Shown: positions 19,357 to 27,481, counted from the stretch's first letter. The stretch is 39,485 nucleotides of DNA from Pseudomonadota bacterium (GCA_021777335.1 JAJYDT010000017.1:1-39485); one strand, 5' to 3'. Numbers and translations are program-made. The notes: a model not told the origin generated them from the letters alone.

Positions 19357-20303
19357 TCGATATCTCCTGTCGCCGTCCGCAGCGGCCCCCCGGCCGCGTC
19401 TGCTGAGGTGGCCTTCTGGCATTGGCCGCGCGCGAAGCGCATGAACTCCTCAACCGCACGCAGCCGGAACTTCTGCCGCTGGTAGACAAAGGAGAACGGC
19501 CGTTCAAGGATCGGTTCGAGCGGCAATGCAACCAGCGTGCCGAGCTTGACTTCTTTCGCGATTGTGGCCTGCGACACAAGCGAAACCCCGAGTCCAGCCT
19601 CGACAGCGCTTTTCACGGATTCCGGGCTGCCGAATTCCATGCTGAGATTCAAATCGTGCCACTGAAGGTCATTATGCGCCAGATACTCGCTGATAACCTC
19701 GCGGGTCCCGGACCCCTCCTCGCGGGCAAGAAATGGCAGGGTCAGCAGCTCCCGGACATGGATGCGCTGTTTTTTAGCCAGAGGGTGTGCTGGCGGGCAT
19801 ATGAAAACGAGTTTGTCGTGCCAGCAGATTTCGACCGCCAGGCTCTTGTTGGCGACTGGCGACTCGACGATACCGACGTCGACAAGGTTGCTTTCGACCA
19901 TATGCACGATGCCAAGCGAGTTGGATACGCTCAAGCGTATGTGCACATCCTTGTGGCGCGCCTGGAACTCGGCGAGCAGCGCCGGAAGTACATACTCGGC
20001 AATAGTGGTACTTGCTCCGATCAGCAGAATCCCGCTCACGTCACCCGTGAGATCCCGCACGCGGCTGTTCATCTCGCCGTAAAGCGCCAGGATCTTATCC
20101 GCATACTCATAGACGCGGTCGCCCGCCGCCGTGAGGCTGATGCGATTGTGCGTCCGGTCGAACAGGCGCGTGTTAAAATGCTCTTCCAGCTGCCGGATCT
20201 GGAAGGTGACCGCAGGCTGCGTCATGTGCAGGGTCTCTGCCGCCTTTGTAAAACTCAAAAGGCGGGCGACGGTGTGAAAGACCTGCAGTCGACGATCGGC
20301 CAT
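19353..20303 (-). CDS. LysR-family transcriptional regulator
   Basis: A 316-residue LTTR. The N-terminal winged helix-turn-helix runs through residues 1-60 (LQVFHTVARLLSFTKAAETLHMTQPAVTFQIRQLEEH), followed by the linker helix and a periplasmic-binding-like effector domain (GILLIGASTTIAEYVLPALLAEF). The overall pattern is closest to the CysL/CbbR-like branch, but the effector cannot be inferred. The frame opens at a TTG (20327). The ATG at 20303, giving MADRRLQVF, is the conventional start. It is transcribed divergently from the small membrane-protein gene and is coupled by a 4-nt overlap to the amidotransferase-like gene, so it may regulate either side. Confidence 0.9.
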   Translation of the reverse strand: MADRRLQVFHTVARLLSFTKAAETLHMTQPAVTFQIRQLEEHFNTRLFDRTHNRISLTAAGDRVYEYADKILALYGEMNSRVRDLTGDVSGILLIGASTTIAEYVLPALLAEFQARHKDVHIRLSVSNSLGIVHMVESNLVDVGIVESPVANKSLAVEICWHDKLVFICPPAHPLAKKQRIHVRELLTLPFLAREEGSGTREVISEYLAHNDLQWHDLNLSMEFGSPESVKSAVEAGLGVSLVSQATIAKEVKLGTLVALPLEPILERPFSFVYQRQKFRLRAVEEFMRFARGQCQKATSADAAGGPLRTATGDIE

Positions 20304-20366
20304 GTCGGAGTCGAATGAACCATGCAACCGGCGACAAAGCCGGATTGAAGATTATACATAAACCTT

Positions 20367-20909
20367 ATGGCGAAGGCATGGAAAAAATGGAACCTGGAGG
20401 GTGGCGGCCTTCAGAGCACCAATCTCGCGCTCGCGCGGGGCCGCAAACATAGATTCCTTGCGTATCTGCTCTGGCCACTGTTCCCCGCTGGTGCGCATGC
20501 GTTCTATCTCGCCGCCTATCCGCGGGCAGCGGGGTTCGTTAGCGCGGGCGTCGCCATGCTGGCACTGTTCGCAACCGGTCATCGCGCAGCCGCCGCTGCG
20601 GTATTTGGCATAACACTCCTGTTCGCATGCTACGATCTCTTCTGGATCGATCGCCGTGTCGTGAACCTCAACAAGCAGTTGCGACTTGCGTTATCTTTGC
20701 GTCCGGGACACGGGGCTCCGGCCACGTTTTCGGGTCACTATCGTGACGACAACCTCGATACCTACCTCGAGGAAAAGGAACGCGAACGCGCTGGACATTC
20801 CCCGTTAAAGATCCACGAGGAGGCAGGCACGCGACAAGGCCGTGCCCCATCCTTTTCCGAGCAGGAAGCTCATCTGCAGAAACAGGCTGTCGACAGGAAA
20901 CCGGAGTAG
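20367..20909 (+). CDS. Small membrane protein of unknown function
   Basis: A 180-residue protein with three or four hydrophobic segments between about residues 29 and 93 (YLLWPLFPAGAHAFYLAAY, GFVSAGVAMLALFA, AAAAVFGITLLFACYDLFW). A charged, Glu/Arg/His-rich cytoplasmic-looking tail of 80 residues follows (EEKERERAGHS, SEQEAHLQKQ). The N-terminus is basic and lacks a cleavable signal. No Shine-Dalgarno is evident before the ATG. The short divergent spacer to LysR suggests LysR control. I do not recognize the family. Confidence 0.65.
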   Translation: MAKAWKKWNLEGGGLQSTNLALARGRKHRFLAYLLWPLFPAGAHAFYLAAYPRAAGFVSAGVAMLALFATGHRAAAAAVFGITLLFACYDLFWIDRRVVNLNKQLRLALSLRPGHGAPATFSGHYRDDNLDTYLEEKERERAGHSPLKIHEEAGTRQGRAPSFSEQEAHLQKQAVDRKPE

Positions 20910-20940
20910 GACGACGACCACTATCTGGCTCGGCGACGCG

Positions 20941-22083
20941 CTATTCTGCCTTCTGGAACATCGACAGATAGGTGTCTCGTGGCATCAGTGGTTGGCGTAG
21001 TACGCTGAGGGCGTCATCGAGATGCACAGGCGTGCTGATACCGGCGAGGGTTGCGCCAAGACCCGGGGTAGACCGGTTGAACTGCAGGGCCCTCTGGGCA
21101 AGCGAGAGACGTGGCATAGACTGTTCCAGCGTGTCAATCGCTGTCCGCGCGAGATGACCCTTGAAAAGGGTATGGCTCGCAATCGTGAAGATGCCGCATT
21201 GGAGGGCTGCCTGTAACGTCGACGCCTCGTTGCCCTGTCCTGTCACCTGATTGAAGCGCGTGAACCCTTCCGGCATAACGGCGTTAAACGGCAATTCGAT
21301 GATCGCAAAATGATGGCGCGCCCGGTCGCCGAAAACCTGCTTCGCGGCCTGCCTAGCAAGAGCCTCCAGCGAGGCAAGCGACAGAAATAACCGATGGTCC
21401 TGCGGAACACGGAAGCTCTCGAAACTCGACACGCCGTACCAGCGTATAAGACCATCTCGCACCGCCTGTTCCAGCGCAACAAAAGCGGTGTTTAGACGGC
21501 GGATGAGTTCCTGCTTGCCAGCCACGGGGATCTGCACCTCCGGCTGATCGATCAGGAATGCATCGAGGGTGGCGATACCGATGGCGGCGCGGCTGATATC
21601 GATCTGATGGCGCAGATGGGCCGGTGTGATCAGATGGATCCCGGCAAGTTCTTCCCGGGTCCCGAGTCCCTGGTCTGTGATTTCTCGCTGAAACCAGTGC
21701 TCGAAATCATCCGGCCGCCCACTTGAGAACAGCAGGAACCCTCCCTTCGAGATCAGGAACATGGCGTTACGTGGCACCCCTTGTGCGAGCGCGAGGCGCA
21801 CGCCTTCACCGACTGCACGCGCTGACCGGCCATATCGGTAATGTGTGGCGGTATCGATCAGGTTCAAACCGTGTCGGAGCCCACGCGCCACGGTTGCGGC
21901 AATGTGACGGTCCACCGCATCAGCCGCGATCCCGGGAAAGGTGCCTATGCCGATCGAGCTAAGCTTAAGACCCGTGTCCAGAAAATCGCTGTAGTGTCCC
22001 TCAGCCACGGCGGCGCCCATTTCCCGCACGTAGGTCGCCGTTCCCGCGGCCTCTGCACCACCTTCAATCAATGCCGCGTTCAT
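20941..22083 (-). CDS. Aldo/keto reductase family protein
   Basis: A 380-residue (beta/alpha)8 NAD(P)H-dependent oxidoreductase. GLKLSSIGIGTFPG marks strand 1. NLIDTATHYRYGRSARAVGEGV carries the catalytic Asp and Tyr, FLISKGGF the catalytic Lys, and IRWYGVSSFE the later strand of the barrel. It is somewhat longer than typical AKRs (about 320), with inserts around residues 125-150 and 225-265. The ATG overlaps the HDAC-like gene stop (ATGA), so it is translationally coupled as the third gene of a three-gene operon. Substrate unknown. Confidence 0.85.
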   Translation of the reverse strand: MNAALIEGGAEAAGTATYVREMGAAVAEGHYSDFLDTGLKLSSIGIGTFPGIAADAVDRHIAATVARGLRHGLNLIDTATHYRYGRSARAVGEGVRLALAQGVPRNAMFLISKGGFLLFSSGRPDDFEHWFQREITDQGLGTREELAGIHLITPAHLRHQIDISRAAIGIATLDAFLIDQPEVQIPVAGKQELIRRLNTAFVALEQAVRDGLIRWYGVSSFESFRVPQDHRLFLSLASLEALARQAAKQVFGDRARHHFAIIELPFNAVMPEGFTRFNQVTGQGNEASTLQAALQCGIFTIASHTLFKGHLARTAIDTLEQSMPRLSLAQRALQFNRSTPGLGATLAGISTPVHLDDALSVLRQPLMPRDTYLSMFQKAE

Positions 22084-23258
22084 AGGTCGTGTAGCACCGG
22101 ATGAACCGCACGCAGCCGCTCCAGGAGCTCAAGCAGCGCCGACCGCACCATTCGTTCCCGCGGCTCGTCCAGCCGATGGGTAAAGTAGCGATGATAATAC
22201 GGTTCGTCCTCGTCCCGGTCCCAGTCCGCAGCGCGAAGTGCTGCCACACCCTCCACAGGGATCTCGTCAGGAAGCGAGCGTCCGGACAGGAGACCCCAGA
22301 CACCGGTCCAGCACCGCGCGAGCAACAATGGATGATAACCGCCGCCACCGACCACGAGCAGCCTCTTAGCGTCCCTGACCACAGCACCGATGACGCGTAG
22401 AAACTCATTGGTGGTCAAATCGAGGCGCCCGAGTGGGTCTGCGAAAAGCGCGTCCGTGCCAGCCTGCAGGACCACCACATCCGGCCTGAACTGGGCCAGG
22501 ACGCGTGGCCACACCACATCGAACACGAGGCGATACTCCATGTCATGAGTGCCTGTCGGCAGTGGCACGTTAAGGCACGCGGCCTCACCTGTGGGTCCGC
22601 CCTGGTCGGTGATCGTGCCCCCCCTGAATGGATACGCATACGCCGTATCCATATGCAACGACAGAGTAAACACGTTTGGATCGTTGGCAAACGCCTGCTC
22701 GACCCCGTCGCCGTGATGTGCGTCGAGATCGAGATAGAGCACACGCAGCCCAGACTCCTTGAGTCTCAGGATCGCGAGCACAACATCATTGAAATAGCAG
22801 AAGCCGCGCGCACGGTCCGGCAGGGCATGATGCATGCCACCCGCCGGACTGAACGCACGGCGCCCGCCGAGCACCACCTCTGCCCCGAGGATGCTTGAGC
22901 CGGTAGCGAGCGCCGGGGTATAGAACACACCGGGGAACCATGGGTTTTCGGCATTCCCGAAATGATGCCGATAGCGATCCTCATCGGTCGCGTGCCCAAA
23001 TGCCTCCGCGCGCGAGAGCGCATGGACATAATCCGGGGCATGAAACCTGCACAGCTCCGCCACTGTGGCCGGCCGACCCTCCATAAACTCGTGTTCGGTG
23101 AGTGCGTTGTAGGCGTGGATCAGGTCAAGGGTGAGTGACACCCGCGGGATCGCAAGCGGATGATTTGGCCCGTAGTGACGGTGCCGATAATGACTGGACG
23201 CCACGAGCACGGCAGCGTCATTGCCAACACCCATGATTAATGACGCCGGGCCCGTCAT
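22080..23258 (-). CDS. Histone-deacetylase/AcuC-family deacetylase
   Basis: A 392-residue Zn-dependent class-I HDAC-like deacetylase. The active site is preserved: GGMHHALPDRARGFCYFND (His143-His144 charge-relay pair), YLDLDAHHGDG (zinc ligands Asp179 and His181), LQAGTDAL (Asp268) and GGGGYHP (the transition-state Tyr). It is closest to bacterial AcuC/acetoin-utilization deacetylases, which act on acetyl-lysine proteins or small acetylated amines. The start ATG overlaps the upstream gene stop (GCATGA) and the downstream AKR start overlaps its stop, so all three genes are coupled. No acs or acu genes are nearby, so the acetylated substrate is open. Confidence 0.9.
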   Translation of the reverse strand: MTGPASLIMGVGNDAAVLVASSHYRHRHYGPNHPLAIPRVSLTLDLIHAYNALTEHEFMEGRPATVAELCRFHAPDYVHALSRAEAFGHATDEDRYRHHFGNAENPWFPGVFYTPALATGSSILGAEVVLGGRRAFSPAGGMHHALPDRARGFCYFNDVVLAILRLKESGLRVLYLDLDAHHGDGVEQAFANDPNVFTLSLHMDTAYAYPFRGGTITDQGGPTGEAACLNVPLPTGTHDMEYRLVFDVVWPRVLAQFRPDVVVLQAGTDALFADPLGRLDLTTNEFLRVIGAVVRDAKRLLVVGGGGYHPLLLARCWTGVWGLLSGRSLPDEIPVEGVAALRAADWDRDEDEPYYHRYFTHRLDEPRERMVRSALLELLERLRAVHPVLHDL

Positions 23259-23665
23259 GCCTCCGGTAACCGCTTCTCCTGAAGAGACCGCGTACGCAGG
23301 TACAGATAGATGTGGCGTGCAGTACGCACGGCCATTACGGCCGGCTTCTTGGGCAGCGCATCCTCACGATGCGCCGCAACGCAGTTACGGTAGTATACGA
23401 GCTCGCGGATGTTGTCCCGGATCGCGTTGAAACTGGGGTCGCCTTTGACGAAACGCTTGAATATTTCGAGCACATCGACGCCATCTTCTGCGATCCGCTG
23501 GCCCGATCGCTCTTCGACATACCCGTCCATAAGCCGGGTGACCCAAGCGATGGCCTGTTCGGTGGTTGCTCCGACGGATAGATCCTCGCCGTCCCGGATG
23601 CGGCGCTCGTAGGCCGCGATACCGACATCGGTCTCGTCAAATGCGTCCTGCAGAGGTGAAGTCAC
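23255..23665 (-). CDS. Orphan helical protein preceding the deacetylase
   Basis: A 136-residue, charged, largely helical protein (DETDVGIAAYERRIRDGED, then DNIRELVYYRNCVAAHRED). I do not recognize the family. The frame is open to 23992, but that part overlaps the opposite gene's promoter and coding region. The GTG at 23665 has AGGG about 7 nt upstream and gives a sensible start (MTSPLQDAFDE). A well-placed Shine-Dalgarno before an ATG at 23729 leads only to a 9-codon peptide in another frame. It is the first gene of the operon with the HDAC-like and AKR genes (4-nt overlap). Confidence 0.65.
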   Translation of the reverse strand: MTSPLQDAFDETDVGIAAYERRIRDGEDLSVGATTEQAIAWVTRLMDGYVEERSGQRIAEDGVDVLEIFKRFVKGDPSFNAIRDNIRELVYYRNCVAAHREDALPKKPAVMAVRTARHIYLYLRTRSLQEKRLPEA

Positions 23666-23791
23666 GTTTGGACCCTGGAGAACCTTCCCCAGATCAGCAT
23701 TTAAAAACCACGCCCGTGCCGGAACTGCATGGGCCCCTCCTGCGTTTTTTCTGATAAAATGAGCCTTGTATAGAGTAACATACGCGGCTGC

Positions 23792-23806
23792 GATACGAAG
23801 CGTATC
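23792..23806. promoter_or_regulatory. Palindrome GATACG-AAG-CGTATC in divergent spacer
   Basis: A perfect 6-3-6 inverted repeat sits 19 nt upstream of the ATG at 23825 in the roughly 160-bp spacer between two divergent genes. The position fits an operator or a small RNA hairpin in the leader. The next bases hold an AAGGGG ribosome-binding site. No regulator is assigned. Confidence 0.35.
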
Positions 23807-23824
23807 TGCATTCAAGGGGCATAC

Positions 23825-24148
23825 ATGAGCAAGCTCGTTAAACTTGTCAAACTGAACAACCTGGAGTACAACCCGAACCGGGATCCGGCCGTCTATCGTC
23901 GGCTTCCAAAGCAGCCATTCCGAATTCAGGCACTCCTCGGCGGCACCGGAGAGGCGGAGGCGCGCGTCGAGCTGGATGGTGCGCGGAAACATGTTCAGAA
24001 AATCACGCTCCCGGATACCTACACCTGTGAAATCAGTTTCGACTCACCGGGCCTACGCGTGGCGACTCTCGTGATTGAAGATGCTTCGGGTCAGAGTTTC
24101 CGGCGTGATCTGCCACTCGACGTGATGAAACACGCCTGGATCGGCTGA
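23825..24148 (+). CDS. Small beta-rich orphan protein
   Basis: A 107-residue protein, with no signal peptide, that I do not recognize. From about residue 30 it alternates short hydrophobic strands (FRIQALLGG, ARVELDGARKHVQKITL, YTCEISFDS, LRVATLVIED), suggesting an immunoglobulin-like beta-sandwich of the size of SoxZ. I see no direct sequence similarity to SoxZ. An AAGGGG lies 6 nt before the ATG. It converges on the pseudo-receiver gene, with 4 nt between stops, and diverges from the HDAC operon. It contains a single Cys (in TYTCEIS). Confidence 0.65.
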   Translation: MSKLVKLVKLNNLEYNPNRDPAVYRRLPKQPFRIQALLGGTGEAEARVELDGARKHVQKITLPDTYTCEISFDSPGLRVATLVIEDASGQSFRRDLPLDVMKHAWIG

Positions 24149-24152
24149 AAGG

Positions 24153-24533
24153 TTACCAAGCGTACTGAGCGAAGAACTGGGGCAACACCTGCCCAACTTG
24201 GCTGCGTTCGTAAAAGCGGTCGGCGCGGGCAAGACGGAGCTCGTCACGCTGTGCCACAGATCCGCCGAATGAGAACACCGCGACCTGGAGCATGAGATCG
24301 GTTCGCAGCCGGACCACGGTGTCCACGGCGTCGATCCCGGGGTCGTCGGAATCCAAGATGATGAACCGGTGCAGCAGAATATCACTCCACTCTCCGGCCT
24401 CAGCGAGATCAGTAACGACCTGCATCGACCAGTCCTTGGGGATTGTCTCTTCGACAGACGCCCGGAACGCGGGATCCGATGTCACAAGAATGAAACGTCG
24501 CTGCCGCCGACTTTCGATCGTGGGCTCAACCAC
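24153..24533 (-). CDS. Pseudo-receiver (degenerate response-regulator) domain protein
   Basis: A 126-residue stand-alone domain with receiver topology: strand 1 FILVTSDPAFRASVEETI, strand 3 FIILDSDDPGIDAVDTVVRLR, then MLQVAVFSFGG and RADRFYERSQ. The usual acidic pair after strand 1 is reduced to TSD, and the conserved Lys near the end is replaced by Arg. An Asp remains at the phospho-acceptor position (ILDSDDP). Classical phosphorelay function is therefore doubtful. The GTG start has AGGGG 8 nt upstream, and the gene follows the 24559 orphan by 25 nt on the same strand. Confidence 0.65.
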   Translation of the reverse strand: MVEPTIESRRQRRFILVTSDPAFRASVEETIPKDWSMQVVTDLAEAGEWSDILLHRFIILDSDDPGIDAVDTVVRLRTDLMLQVAVFSFGGSVAQRDELRLARADRFYERSQVGQVLPQFFAQYAW

Positions 24534-24558
24534 AAATCATTCCCCTGTAACGGTCCTG

Positions 24559-24981
24559 TCAGGAAGCGCCTTCGGCACCGCCGCCATCGCCGTCCTGATC
24601 CTCTGGGCGATAAAACTTCTTGAAGTAGAAATCGCGGCGATTCAGGTCCTCGTACAGCGCCGCCCGGTCCCGCACCCCCTGCTCAATGATCTCCGCAAGA
24701 TAATGTCCTTGTTCCGAGTCGAGGATGAAAAGGTGGCCGCCGAGATCATCATCGAGATCCAGGAAATGCGCCACGAACGGATCCGGGTATTCGACATACA
24801 CATGATAGGACTTTGTCTCTGGGTCCTCGAGATCGAGAGGCATCAGTACAAGCTTGCCAAGCCATGCGAGCCGCGCCGCCTGGTTAAACTGCCGTATGTC
24901 GAGCTTTTTGCCCTTTTTATACTTGTTGAGCTCGTTTTTGATCTGACCAACGTCGGTGAGTTTGATGGATTTCATGGACAT
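24559..24981 (-). CDS. Orphan acidic protein
   Basis: A 140-residue soluble protein starting MSMKSIKLTDVGQIKNELNKYKKGKK. It continues with a basic/amphipathic N-terminal part (DIRQFNQAARLAWLGKLVLMPLDLEDP), aromatic strands (SYHVYVEYPDPFVAHFLDLDDD, cut by many acidic residues) and a disordered Asp/Gly-rich tail. I do not recognize it. The frame continues to a TTG at 24999 inside a long hairpin, which is not a credible start. ATG 24981 or 24975 is preferred, although no good Shine-Dalgarno is seen. It lies between the periplasmic protein gene and the pseudo-receiver gene. Confidence 0.65.
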   Translation of the reverse strand: MSMKSIKLTDVGQIKNELNKYKKGKKLDIRQFNQAARLAWLGKLVLMPLDLEDPETKSYHVYVEYPDPFVAHFLDLDDDLGGHLFILDSEQGHYLAEIIEQGVRDRAALYEDLNRRDFYFKKFYRPEDQDGDGGGAEGAS

Positions 24982-24994
24982 TGGATGCACAGGA

Positions 24995-25027
24995 CACAAC
25001 GCCTCGGGGACAATCCGAGGCGTTGTG
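24995..25027. terminator. 13-bp perfect inverted repeat (hairpin)
   Basis: CACAACGCCTCGG (24995-25007) pairs perfectly with 25015-25027 across a 7-nt loop. It lies between the end of the periplasmic protein gene (25124) and the ATG at 24981, 13 nt before that start. The stem is GC-rich enough for a terminator, but no U-run follows on the minus strand. A leader structure limiting downstream expression or a processing site is equally possible. Confidence 0.5.
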
Positions 25028-25123
25028 GAATGCGACGATCTCTACTGGAAGCGCAGCCTTGCGCCATGGACAACACCTCGACCAGGTCGATCAAGGCCCT
25101 ATTCTATCCCTTTTTCAGCGACG

Positions 25124-26020
25124 CTAAAACGCGTGCCGCTCTCCAGCCACAGCCGCAAGCGCCTTCTTGATACCGTACGGCGCGGTCATGATGCGCGTGA
25201 ACCCATGCGATCCGAACATTGTAAGATCCGGGAAATCGACAGCAATGCGGTAACGCGCGCGCAACGCAATCACCTTACGTCCATCGACCATCATCTCATA
25301 GGGCAGATGGGCTGTGGATCTCAGCTTCTTGTAATCGATGATCTTCATCACATGGGCATCAGCGCCGGACCCCTTCGTAATGGCAACACCGAATACGGTG
25401 ACCTTGGTACCGGGGATGTTGATCTGATAGACCTTATGCACACCGGCCACACCCAATGCGAGATTATGGTTGATCGCAGCCACCGCCGCAGCATGGCTAT
25501 GATAACGCTTCAGTAGATTGACATCGTTAAAATAGGGCATACCAAAGGCGTAGTGATATTCTCCCGGCTTGAGATCGTTCGGTTTCATGCCTTTGGCGCC
25601 AAAACCCCGTTGATCGCCAAGCGCCGCCTTCAGGGCTGCGCTGGTCTGGGACAACATCCCAAGGCCGTAGGCAGTCCCTACATAGGCCGGATTGTCATAA
25701 GAAACCTGCAGCGTGCCACCCACATTCGTCACCGCGACGCGCTCGGCCACGCCAAAGCCGCCATGGCGTACCTTTGCCGCCTGCGTCTCAAGCTCATGGT
25801 CGGTGGCGCAAATCACGGTTGCAGTCGGGTACGGAGAATACGAGCCGACGACCTGAAAGCCATGGGTGCTGAGCGCCTGCTCGGTCGCGGACACGACCTG
25901 CGCCATGTTGCCAGGTGGCGTGGTCCCGAGTATGAATGGCTTTAAAAGTGTGGTATCCGCCCAACCGGCTGAGCTGAAAAGCAGGCCGAGGGCCGTGAAG
26001 GCAAGTGCCGAACGGTTCAT
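25124..26020 (-). CDS. Exported protein with DUF302-like N-terminal region
   Basis: A 298-residue protein with a clear signal peptide (residues 1-21, ending GWA). The mature N-terminus (MAQVVSATEQALSTHGFQVVGSYSPYPTATVICATDHE) resembles the DUF302 pattern of an amphipathic helix followed by a strand, but this is a weak impression. The C-terminal half contains MPYFNDVNLLKRYHSHAAAVAAINHN and YRIAVDFPDLTMFGS. The start ATG has a strong AGGAG 7 nt upstream. It is divergent from the FadL-type gene, with about 260 bp between. It is probably periplasmic; the function is unknown. Confidence 0.7.
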   Translation of the reverse strand: MNRSALAFTALGLLFSSAGWADTTLLKPFILGTTPPGNMAQVVSATEQALSTHGFQVVGSYSPYPTATVICATDHELETQAAKVRHGGFGVAERVAVTNVGGTLQVSYDNPAYVGTAYGLGMLSQTSAALKAALGDQRGFGAKGMKPNDLKPGEYHYAFGMPYFNDVNLLKRYHSHAAAVAAINHNLALGVAGVHKVYQINIPGTKVTVFGVAITKGSGADAHVMKIIDYKKLRSTAHLPYEMMVDGRKVIALRARYRIAVDFPDLTMFGSHGFTRIMTAPYGIKKALAAVAGERHAF

Positions 26021-26223
26021 CGAAAAACTCCTAGTAGTGGTTTATTAGGTATTCAAGAGTCAACCGCAGGTTACGGCCATCTCCCCGTGCCCCATCCAGC
26101 ATCCCAGCCAGTTTCAATACTGGGCCGTACTCTGAACTGCACCTTGGTGGCTCATTTTTGTCATTGTTCCCCCAGCGGCCTGATCCTGTCAATGCCAGGG
26201 CACATCGATGGGCAGGCTGATGA

Positions 26224-26254
26224 TTGCCAACGCGCTGCACACGGGTGTTATAGT
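26224..26254 (+). promoter_or_regulatory. Candidate sigma-70 promoter of the FadL-type gene
   Basis: TTGCCA (26224-26229, 5 of 6) and TATAGT (26249-26254, 4-5 of 6) are separated by 19 nt, slightly long. They lie 29 nt before the GTG start. The fit is acceptable but could be chance. Confidence 0.35.
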
Positions 26255-26283
26255 GCGGGCGTCAAAGGGATACGGAGACCACG

Positions 26284-27477
26284 GTGCCGTCAAAAGGCGT
26301 GATCATGGCAATGACTGCGGGAGCGGTGTTCCTCGCCCTGTCGGCTGGCGCACAGGCCGCCGGGTTCGGATTTTCGGAGCTCTCGGCCGTCGGACTCGCA
26401 AGCGGCGGTGCCGTGGTAAGCAACCCGTTCGAGGTTGGGGCAATCCCCTATAACCCGGCACTCATGGGTTACCACCCGGGGACCCATCTCATCGCTGGTG
26501 TCGTGGCCATCGACAGCTATTCCGAGGTGCTGCCCGCAAGCGGGGGCGCGATGACGAGTGTCAATATGCGCCCTCGCTATCTGCCGCAGGGCGATTATTT
26601 CACGACGCGCGGTCACTGGTCTGCGGGACTGGGGATCGACACACCCTATGCGTTTGAGACTAGCTGGCCACCCAACACGTTTCCTGGCGCCGGGGTATCG
26701 CAACCGCTGACCTCGAAGATCATCGTCTATGATCTGCATCCGATGCTCGGCTATCACATCGGCGGGTTTGCGATCGCGGCACAGCTTGACTATGAGTATG
26801 TTCGTGAACTCCTGCTGACAAGTCCGGGGGTCCAGACCAACGGAGGCGGCGAGCAGCCGGGATGGAGCCTCGGTATCGCCGAACAGCTCAAATCTTGGAC
26901 AATCGGCGCGCATTACCGCTCAGCAACCCAGGTCTCTGTCAATGGCAGCATGAATGGACTGCCCGCCTCGATACCGCTGGCGCTGCCGTGGAGTTTCCAG
27001 GCGGGTATCAATCACGCTTTCTCACGCCGATGGTCGCTTGAAACCGACTTCGAGCGCACCGGTTGGGATCGTCTGCAAGCCCTTAATGTCACCGGACCGG
27101 GCGGCGCAATGCTTGTCCCTGACACACTGGACTGGACAGCGACGGACACCTACCGTATCGCTGGACGCTACCGTCTTCCGGGTGGCGTAACCATGCACTT
27201 TGGCTTTGCCGTAGAACAGAATCCGGAGCCGCTCGCCCGCTTTTCCGGACGTCTGCCCGCTGCGGAGGCCCATCTCTTCAGCGTCGGCGCCTCCCAGCAC
27301 CTTGGCCCTTGGGCACTTGACGCCGGGCTTGCCTATCTGCAACTTGCACAACAGACTGTAGTTTCCGCCTTGGCGCCTGGAACCTACGGCGCGGATCTGA
27401 ACGGAACCTCGGCGTTCAACGGACGCTACCGCAATCACGCCATCTTGCTCGGGATCGACGTCACCCGACGGTTCTGA
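26284..27477 (+). CDS. FadL/OmpP1/TodX-family outer-membrane channel
   Basis: A 397-residue beta-barrel protein. A signal peptide ends near residue 25 (LSAGAQAAG), followed by the family's N-terminal hatch-like start GFGFSELSAVGLASGGAV and NPF...IPYNPALMG. Successive amphipathic strands end with the C-terminal aromatic TRRF. FadL proteins let hydrophobic molecules cross the outer membrane by lateral diffusion. The GTG at 26284 has GGAG about 7 nt upstream, and ATG 26305 is an alternative. It converges on lipS2 of the sHdr cluster with 4 nt between the stops. A role in uptake of elemental or hydrophobic sulfur compounds is a guess from this position only. Confidence 0.85.
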   Translation: MPSKGVIMAMTAGAVFLALSAGAQAAGFGFSELSAVGLASGGAVVSNPFEVGAIPYNPALMGYHPGTHLIAGVVAIDSYSEVLPASGGAMTSVNMRPRYLPQGDYFTTRGHWSAGLGIDTPYAFETSWPPNTFPGAGVSQPLTSKIIVYDLHPMLGYHIGGFAIAAQLDYEYVRELLLTSPGVQTNGGGEQPGWSLGIAEQLKSWTIGAHYRSATQVSVNGSMNGLPASIPLALPWSFQAGINHAFSRRWSLETDFERTGWDRLQALNVTGPGGAMLVPDTLDWTATDTYRIAGRYRLPGGVTMHFGFAVEQNPEPLARFSGRLPAAEAHLFSVGASQHLGPWALDAGLAYLQLAQQTVVSALAPGTYGADLNGTSAFNGRYRNHAILLGIDVTRRF

Positions 27478-27481
27478 ACCG

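Noticed and set aside
23666-23992. N-terminal extension of the orphan before the HDAC gene
   Set aside because: It would run through the divergent promoter and the plus-strand gene at 23825; a better start exists at 23665.
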